DNA of 64,000 nt. Source: Halorarius litoreus. GTDB taxonomy: Archaea > Halobacteriota > Halobacteria > Halobacteriales > Haloarculaceae. Position numbers and translations under genes: made by a program. Positions 60,421 to 64,000 of this stretch are shown here, in pieces. The notes under the pieces were generated by a model. It did not search any database. It saw nothing but the letters and a program-made list of their open reading frames with translations, and was not told where the DNA came from. Within the stretch, counting starts at the first letter, position 1; each line of letters opens with the position of its first letter. The stretch lies in the NCBI RefSeq assembly GCF_024362405.1, contig NZ_CP101454.1, forward strand, positions 2,294,001 to 2,358,000, read 5' to 3'.

Positions 60421-61431
60421 ATGGACGTTGACCTGCGAGCCTCCGCCGCCGGGTTCGCCGTCGCACTGGTCGTGCTCGCGGCCATCCTCGCGGTCGTCGG
60501 GGTGGGTCGGGTGGTCGACGCGCTCGGTCGCGCTGACCCCGCCGTGCTCGTGGGGGTCGTCGTCGTCGCCACCCTCTGGCTCTCCGCGTGGGGGCTGTCG
60601 CTCCGGACGGTGCTCGGAGTGCTCGGTGCACACATCGCCGCCCCCGTCTCCATCGCCGTGTTCGCGGCTGCCACCTTCGCCAACAACGTCACGCCGTTCG
60701 GCCAGGCGGGTGGCGAGCCCGTGAGTGCGTTACTCATCTCGCGGGCCACCGACACCGAGTACGAGTCGAGCCTCGCGGCCATCGCCAGCGTCGACTCGCT
60801 CAACTTCATCCCCTCCATCCTGCTCGCGTCCGCGGGCATCGCCTACTTCTCGACGGAGATCGCGTTCGGCTCGCGGCTGCGGGTGGCGGCGCTCGCTATC
60901 GGCCTGCTCGCGCTGGCGCTGCCCGTCGCTGGCTTCTTCGGCTGGCGCTACCGCTACGAGGTCGAGCGCGTCGCCATCCGTGCGGTGACGCCGTTCATCC
61001 GCGCCATCGCCCGGCTCGTCCCCGGGCGCTCGCCGCCGCAGAAGTCGGCCATCCGGAGCCGCGTCGAGGGGTTCTTCCACGCCATCGAGCGCGTCACCGG
61101 CGACCGCCGCGGGCTGACGCTCGCGCTCGGCTTCTCGACGCTCGGCTGGCTCTGTCTCGCGGGCTCGCTGTGGCTCTCGCTGTTCTCGCTCGGACAGACC
61201 GTCTCGTTCGCGGTCGTCCTCGTCGTCGTTCCCGTCGGGGCTATCGCGGGCATCACGCCGCTTCCCGGCGGGCTGGGGGGCGTCGAGGCGGTGCTCATCG
61301 CGCTGCTCGTCGCGCTCGGCGTGCCCGGCGGGGTCGCGGCCGGGGCCGTCGTCGTCCACCGGACGGCGACCTACTGGCTCCCGACCGTGGTGGGCGGTGG
61401 GGTCGCCGGCATCATCGGGTCGAACGGGTAG
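60421..61431 (+). CDS. Flippase-like membrane protein (UPF0104 / LPG-synthase TM domain)
   Basis: The product has 336 residues with seven to eight transmembrane helices. The family signatures are visible: FAAATFANNVTPFGQAGGEP in the second quarter and GITPLPGGLGGVEA near the end, as in lysylphosphatidylglycerol-synthase-type and AglD-like proteins. In haloarchaea, members of this family take part in lipid-linked sugar steps of N-glycosylation or in lipid flipping; which applies here is unknown. It precedes rps19e by 154 bp, a gap filled by three mini-hairpins. Confidence 0.85.
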   Translation: MDVDLRASAAGFAVALVVLAAILAVVGVGRVVDALGRADPAVLVGVVVVATLWLSAWGLSLRTVLGVLGAHIAAPVSIAVFAAATFANNVTPFGQAGGEPVSALLISRATDTEYESSLAAIASVDSLNFIPSILLASAGIAYFSTEIAFGSRLRVAALAIGLLALALPVAGFFGWRYRYEVERVAIRAVTPFIRAIARLVPGRSPPQKSAIRSRVEGFFHAIERVTGDRRGLTLALGFSTLGWLCLAGSLWLSLFSLGQTVSFAVVLVVVPVGAIAGITPLPGGLGGVEAVLIALLVALGVPGGVAAGAVVVHRTATYWLPTVVGGGVAGIIGSNG

Positions 61432-61451
61432 TGGCGGGCGGCTGTGTTTCG

Positions 61452-61474
61452 GTGGCCGAGCGAAGCGAGGCCAC
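61452..61474. repeat. GNA mini-hairpin 1 before rps19e
   Basis: GTGGCC pairs with GGCCAC around GAGCGAAGCGA. The stem equals that of the hairpin at 49007, while the loop differs at three positions that keep N-N' pairing (G-C here, C-G there). Confidence 0.8.
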
Positions 61475-61483
61475 TCTCTGCTC

Positions 61484-61504
61484 ACGGCTCACTGCGTTCG
61501 CCGT
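61484..61504. repeat. GNA mini-hairpin 2 before rps19e (minus orientation)
   Basis: ACGGC pairs with GCCGT around TCACTGCGTTC, the reverse complement of GAACGCAGTGA, which fits the family consensus with N = A and N' = T. Confidence 0.7.
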
Positions 61505-61513
61505 TCGCAATGA

Positions 61514-61540
61514 GGTGGCGCTCACTACGTTCGCGCCACC
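61514..61540. repeat. GNA mini-hairpin 3 before rps19e (minus orientation)
   Basis: GGTGGCGC pairs with GCGCCACC, 8 bp, around TCACTACGTTC, the reverse complement of GAACGTAGTGA. It ends 46 bp before the rps19e ATG and so could affect the start of that transcript. Confidence 0.75.
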
Positions 61541-61585
61541 CTCATAACGTCAGAGTTAAACGCGCCCCGACGGAACCGAACGGTA

Positions 61586-62041
61586 ATGGCTACCCTCTAC
61601 GACGCACCCGCGGAGGACCTCATCGAGGCCGTCGCGGCCAAGCTCGAGGACGAGCTCGAACAGCCCGACTGGATGGAGATCGCGAAGACCGGCACCTCCC
61701 GCGAGCTGCCGCCCGAGCAGGAGAACTTCTGGGCGATTCGCGGCGCCTCGCTGCTCCGAAAGGTCGCCGTCGACGGTCCCGTCGGCGTCGACCGTCTCTC
61801 GACGGCGTACGGCGACTCGAAGCAGGGCTCGACGCGCTACCGCGTCCGGCCGAACCAGAAGACCAGCGGCTCGAAGAAGGTCATCCGGACGCTCCTCCAG
61901 CAGCTCGAGGAGGCCGGCTACATCTCGAACAACCAGAAGCGCGGCCGCGAGGTCACCGGCGAGGGGCGTGCCCTCCTCGACGAGACGGCGACCGAGCTCA
62001 TCGAGGAGCTCGACCGTCCGGAACTCGAGCGCTACGCGTAG
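61586..62041 (+). CDS. rps19e: 30S ribosomal protein S19e
   Basis: The product has 151 residues beginning [20 protein letters not shown]. The core [33 protein letters not shown] and the [33 protein letters not shown] segment are diagnostic of archaeal S19e, a winged-helix-fold small-subunit protein used in 3'-end maturation of small-subunit rRNA in eukaryotes and archaea. GTTAAACG at about 61555 is a promoter-like patch. It is the first gene of the cluster with pdcd5, a PP-loop protein and trkA. Confidence 0.96.
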   Translation: MATLYDAPAEDLIEAVAAKLEDELEQPDWMEIAKTGTSRELPPEQENFWAIRGASLLRKVAVDGPVGVDRLSTAYGDSKQGSTRYRVRPNQKTSGSKKVIRTLLQQLEEAGYISNNQKRGREVTGEGRALLDETATELIEELDRPELERYA

Positions 62042-62090
62042 ACGACTGAGCGTCGAAACCGTTTTTCTCCCGCGCCCTGAACACGGTAGT

Positions 62091-62447
62091 ATGAGCGGCC
62101 AGCCCAACGACGACGAACTCGAAGAGCTCCGGAAGAAGAAGATGGAGCAGCTCAAAGAACAGCAGGGCGGCGGCGGTGGCGCCGAGGAGGAGGCGATGGA
62201 GGCCCAGCGCCAACAGCAAGAGGCCCAGAAGCAGGCGCTGCTCCGGCAGGCGCTGACCGATGGCGCGCGCCAGCGGCTCAACTCGGTGAAGATGTCGAAA
62301 CCCGACTTCGCCGAACAGGTCGAACAGCAGGTCGTCGCGCTCGCCCAGAGCGGTCGCCTGCAGGGGCAGATCGACGAGGACAAGATGAAGTCGCTGCTGC
62401 AGGAGCTCAAGCCGGACTCCCAGGAGTTCAACATCAAGCGCCGGTGA
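62091..62447 (+). CDS. PDCD5 family DNA-binding protein
   Basis: The product has 118 residues from ATG 62091 ([21 protein letters not shown]). The Gln-rich first half ([26 protein letters not shown]) and the conserved core [17 protein letters not shown] ... [31 protein letters not shown] are diagnostic of PDCD5/TFAR19. Archaeal members bind DNA and are commonly next to S19e, as here. A GTTTTTCTCC stretch upstream may be a promoter or a terminator of rps19e. Its stop overlaps the next start (TGATG). Confidence 0.93.
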   Translation: MSGQPNDDELEELRKKKMEQLKEQQGGGGGAEEEAMEAQRQQQEAQKQALLRQALTDGARQRLNSVKMSKPDFAEQVEQQVVALAQSGRLQGQIDEDKMKSLLQELKPDSQEFNIKRR

Positions 62448-63046
62448 TGCGCGTCGGCGTCCTCTTCTCCGGGGGGAAGGACTCCACGCTCGCAGCACTG
62501 CTGCTCGACCGGTTCTACGACGTGACGCTCGTCCACGCGGGGTTCGGTATCGGTGACGCTGCCGACCACGCCGAAGCGACGGCCACGGCCGTCGACTTCC
62601 CGTTCGAGCGGGTCGAACTCGACGCCGAGGTCGCCGACGAGGCCGTCGACACGATGCTCGCCGACGGTTTCCCCCGCAACGGTATCCAGCTCGTTCACGA
62701 ACACGCATTGGAAGCGGTGGCCGGCGAGGAGTTCGACGCCGTCGCGGACGGTACCCGACGTGACGACCGCGTGCCGACGGTCTCGCGGGCGTGGGCACAG
62801 TCGCTCGAAGACCGTCGCGACGTCGACTACCTCTCGCCGCTCTCCGGGTTCGGCCGGGGGGCGGTCGACCGCCTCGTCGCCGAGTTACTGGAGGTCGAGG
62901 AGGCCCCCTCCGAGCAGCTTGCGAAGGGGGACTACGAGGCCGAACTCCGTGAACTCGTCCGGGAGCGCGCCGGCGAGACGCAGGTCGGGGAGGTGTTCCC
63001 CGACCACGTCCAGACGCGGGTCACCGGTCGCCGCACGCAGGCGTAG
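62447..63046 (+). CDS. PP-loop ATPase-type protein
   Basis: The product has 199 residues. [20 protein letters not shown] carries the PP-loop (SGGKDS) that binds ATP in N-type ATP pyrophosphatases; further residues FDAVADGTRRDDRVP resemble the second loop of the fold. Such enzymes adenylate a carbonyl or RNA base for amidation or thiolation. The substrate is unknown; the fixed position after S19e and PDCD5 suggests a link to translation or tRNA modification. The start overlaps the pdcd5 stop, so they are coupled. Confidence 0.82.
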   Translation: MRVGVLFSGGKDSTLAALLLDRFYDVTLVHAGFGIGDAADHAEATATAVDFPFERVELDAEVADEAVDTMLADGFPRNGIQLVHEHALEAVAGEEFDAVADGTRRDDRVPTVSRAWAQSLEDRRDVDYLSPLSGFGRGAVDRLVAELLEVEEAPSEQLAKGDYEAELRELVRERAGETQVGEVFPDHVQTRVTGRRTQA

Positions 63047-63077
63047 CCTTTTGGGGTATGGTGTCGTACCGCGTGGT

Positions 63078-63737
63078 ATGCGATTCGTCATCGTCGGGTA
63101 CGGACGTGTCGGCGCACGCACCGCGCAGATACTCGACTCCGAGGGCCACGAGGTCAGCATCGTGGAGCTGGACCCTGAGAAGGTGAAGAAGGCCGTCGCC
63201 GACGGGTTCAACGCCATCGAGGGTGACGGCGAGGAGGAGCGACGGCTGCTCGAAGCCGGGTTGCCGGACGCCGACGCCATCGGCGCGCTGTCGGGCGACC
63301 TCAACGTCAACTTCGCGGCGTGTATGATCGCGAAGAGCTACGGCTGTCGCACCGTGTTGCGCATCGACGAAGACTACCGCGAGGAGATCTACAAGAAGTA
63401 CGCCGCCGACGTCGACGAGATCATCTACCCCGAGCGGGTCGGGGCCGCCGGTGCGAAGAACGCGCTGCTCGGTGGTGACTTGAACGTGCTCGCGGACCTG
63501 ACGGAGAACCTGACGGCCGCGACCGTCGACGTGCCGGTCGGCTCACCCCACGTCGGCTCGCGCGTCGTGGAACTCCAGTTGCCGGGCGACGCTCGCGTGT
63601 ACGCCCACGGCCACGCCCACGAGGAGATGGACGTGCCGATGCCCGCGACCACCATCGAGGCTGGCGACCAGCTCGCCGTCATCGCGGAGCAGGCGACGCT
63701 CGACGCCGTCAACGACTACCTCCGCGGGTCGGCGTAG
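63078..63737 (+). CDS. TrkA-type potassium channel/transport regulator (RCK)
   Basis: The product has 219 residues from ATG 63078 (MRFVIVGYGRVGARTAQIL). The GxGxxG motif begins a TrkA_N (RCK_N) Rossmann domain that binds NAD(H) or adenine nucleotides; a TrkA_C domain spans about residues 140-215. Stand-alone proteins of this type gate TrkH/KtrB potassium transporters, essential for osmoadaptation of salt-in halophiles. No transporter subunit is adjacent within the window. It follows the PP-loop gene by 31 bp and is followed by a terminator-like hairpin. Confidence 0.9.
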   Translation: MRFVIVGYGRVGARTAQILDSEGHEVSIVELDPEKVKKAVADGFNAIEGDGEEERRLLEAGLPDADAIGALSGDLNVNFAACMIAKSYGCRTVLRIDEDYREEIYKKYAADVDEIIYPERVGAAGAKNALLGGDLNVLADLTENLTAATVDVPVGSPHVGSRVVELQLPGDARVYAHGHAHEEMDVPMPATTIEAGDQLAVIAEQATLDAVNDYLRGSA

Positions 63738-64000
63738 CTCGACGTCTGGGGGCGTCGAAAGGAAAGGTCCGGGCGCGCGATGGGGAGGATGGGGAAGTTC
63801 GAGGCCGTCGATGCGCGCCCAGCAGACGACATGCCCGCCGGTATGATAAATACCCGTCAGACGAGCGCACGACGCCGAGGCGTGGCTGGCGTGTGTCCGT
63901 CGGTTCTTGCCGCAATCTCCGTCCCTTGACTGCTATGTTGAAAAGCCGAGTGGTCGCCGCGTTCACTGGGGCGTGCCGCGGGTGGCCGTCGCCTTGAACG
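63738..64000. other. Right-edge intergenic region
   Basis: After a terminator-like hairpin there is no convincing gene to the window edge. A GGTAT/ATACC inverted repeat encloses GATAA at 63840-63854 and resembles a promoter, and GCTTTTCAAC on the minus strand near 63950 is a second promoter-like patch. What they serve lies outside, or is not visible in, the window. Confidence 0.5.
63739..63758 (+). terminator. Hairpin after trkA
   Basis: TCGACG pairs with CGTCGA around TCTGGGGG, starting 1 bp after the stop codon. Purine-rich sequence follows rather than a T-run, so it may protect the mRNA end rather than terminate. Confidence 0.4.

Noticed and set aside
63933..63996. Short frame starting ATGTTGAAAAGC near the right edge
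   Set aside because: It is about 20 codons, basic and ends before the window edge; it looks like chance.

Overview
The window is a gene-dense stretch of a haloarchaeal chromosome (class Halobacteria; I cannot name the genus). The support is the very GC-rich DNA, the strongly acidic predicted proteins, archaeal-type translation genes (L40e, S19e, PDCD5, class I LysRS), TATA-like boxes about 25-30 nt before start codons (leaderless transcription), Tat-lipoprotein signals, and many small families found mainly in haloarchaea (DUF5786, DUF5787, BGTF, PitA-type heme protein). I see about 71 protein genes. I see no rRNA, tRNA, CRISPR array, insertion sequence or prophage.

Layout. 1-4.8 kb: SDR tail, a PIN-like protein with a tiny partner, DUF5787, a secreted arylsulfotransferase-like propeller, a PhnP-like hydrolase and an HTH regulator. 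5-10.4 kb: a 961-residue PAS/GAF bacterio-opsin-activator-type regulator, NUDIX, a zinc-ribbon/membrane micro-operon, and an AAA ATPase ending in twelve His-Asp repeats. 10.5-24.6 kb: thiolase, small zinc proteins, a BtrH-type protein, a thioesterase, tungsten aldehyde oxidoreductase, an Na+/H+ antiporter-RCK fusion, an MBL hydrolase with a fragment of its own 3' end nearby, serS, an alpha/beta hydrolase, Tsr3 and a tandem pair of luciferase-domain proteins. 24.7-31.2 kb: enolase-superfamily enzyme, L40e, MBL, DUF5786-DUF99, family-4 UDG and a phnD-phnC-phnE transporter. 31.3-39.4 kb: hisH, dodecin, an ArsR-like/zinc-ribbon regulator, membrane proteins, a second arylsulfotransferase-like propeller, a PQQ-type sugar dehydrogenase and a DUF4097 lipoprotein. 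39.5-42.9 kb: a convergent levansucrase (GH68) and GH32 fructosidase pair. 43-53.7 kb: aldo/keto reductase, hybrid sensor kinase, a four-unit PitA-like heme protein, an MFS exporter, a regulator divergent from a GNAT enzyme, and a PDZ-containing site-2 protease. 53.9-64 kb: lysS-pyrH, MobB-MoaE, DUF7123-like gene, a second site-2 protease, thiL, a flippase-like protein, and the rps19e-pdcd5-PP-loop-trkA cluster.

How genes fit together. GH68 and GH32 give the cell both fructan synthesis from sucrose and fructan or sucrose hydrolysis. MoaE supplies pterin cofactor needed by the tungsten enzyme at 13.9 kb. Three PAS/GAF or ArsR-type regulators sit opposite other genes across short intergenic regions containing palindromes, the clearest being a perfect 18-bp palindrome at 51,360.

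Most unusual signals. (1) A family of intergenic mini-hairpins with loop consensus GA-N-CG-N-AG-N'-GA. In all ten exact copies that I found, N and N' are complementary, which predicts a C(GNA)G-capped hairpin with tandem G-A pairs. (2) Two intergenic sites 12.8 kb apart share 22 identical promoter-proximal bases and each is followed by a strong foldable segment, suggesting a small-RNA family. (3) The (HD)12 tail of the AAA ATPase. (4) The tail-fragment duplication behind the MBL gene at 18 kb.
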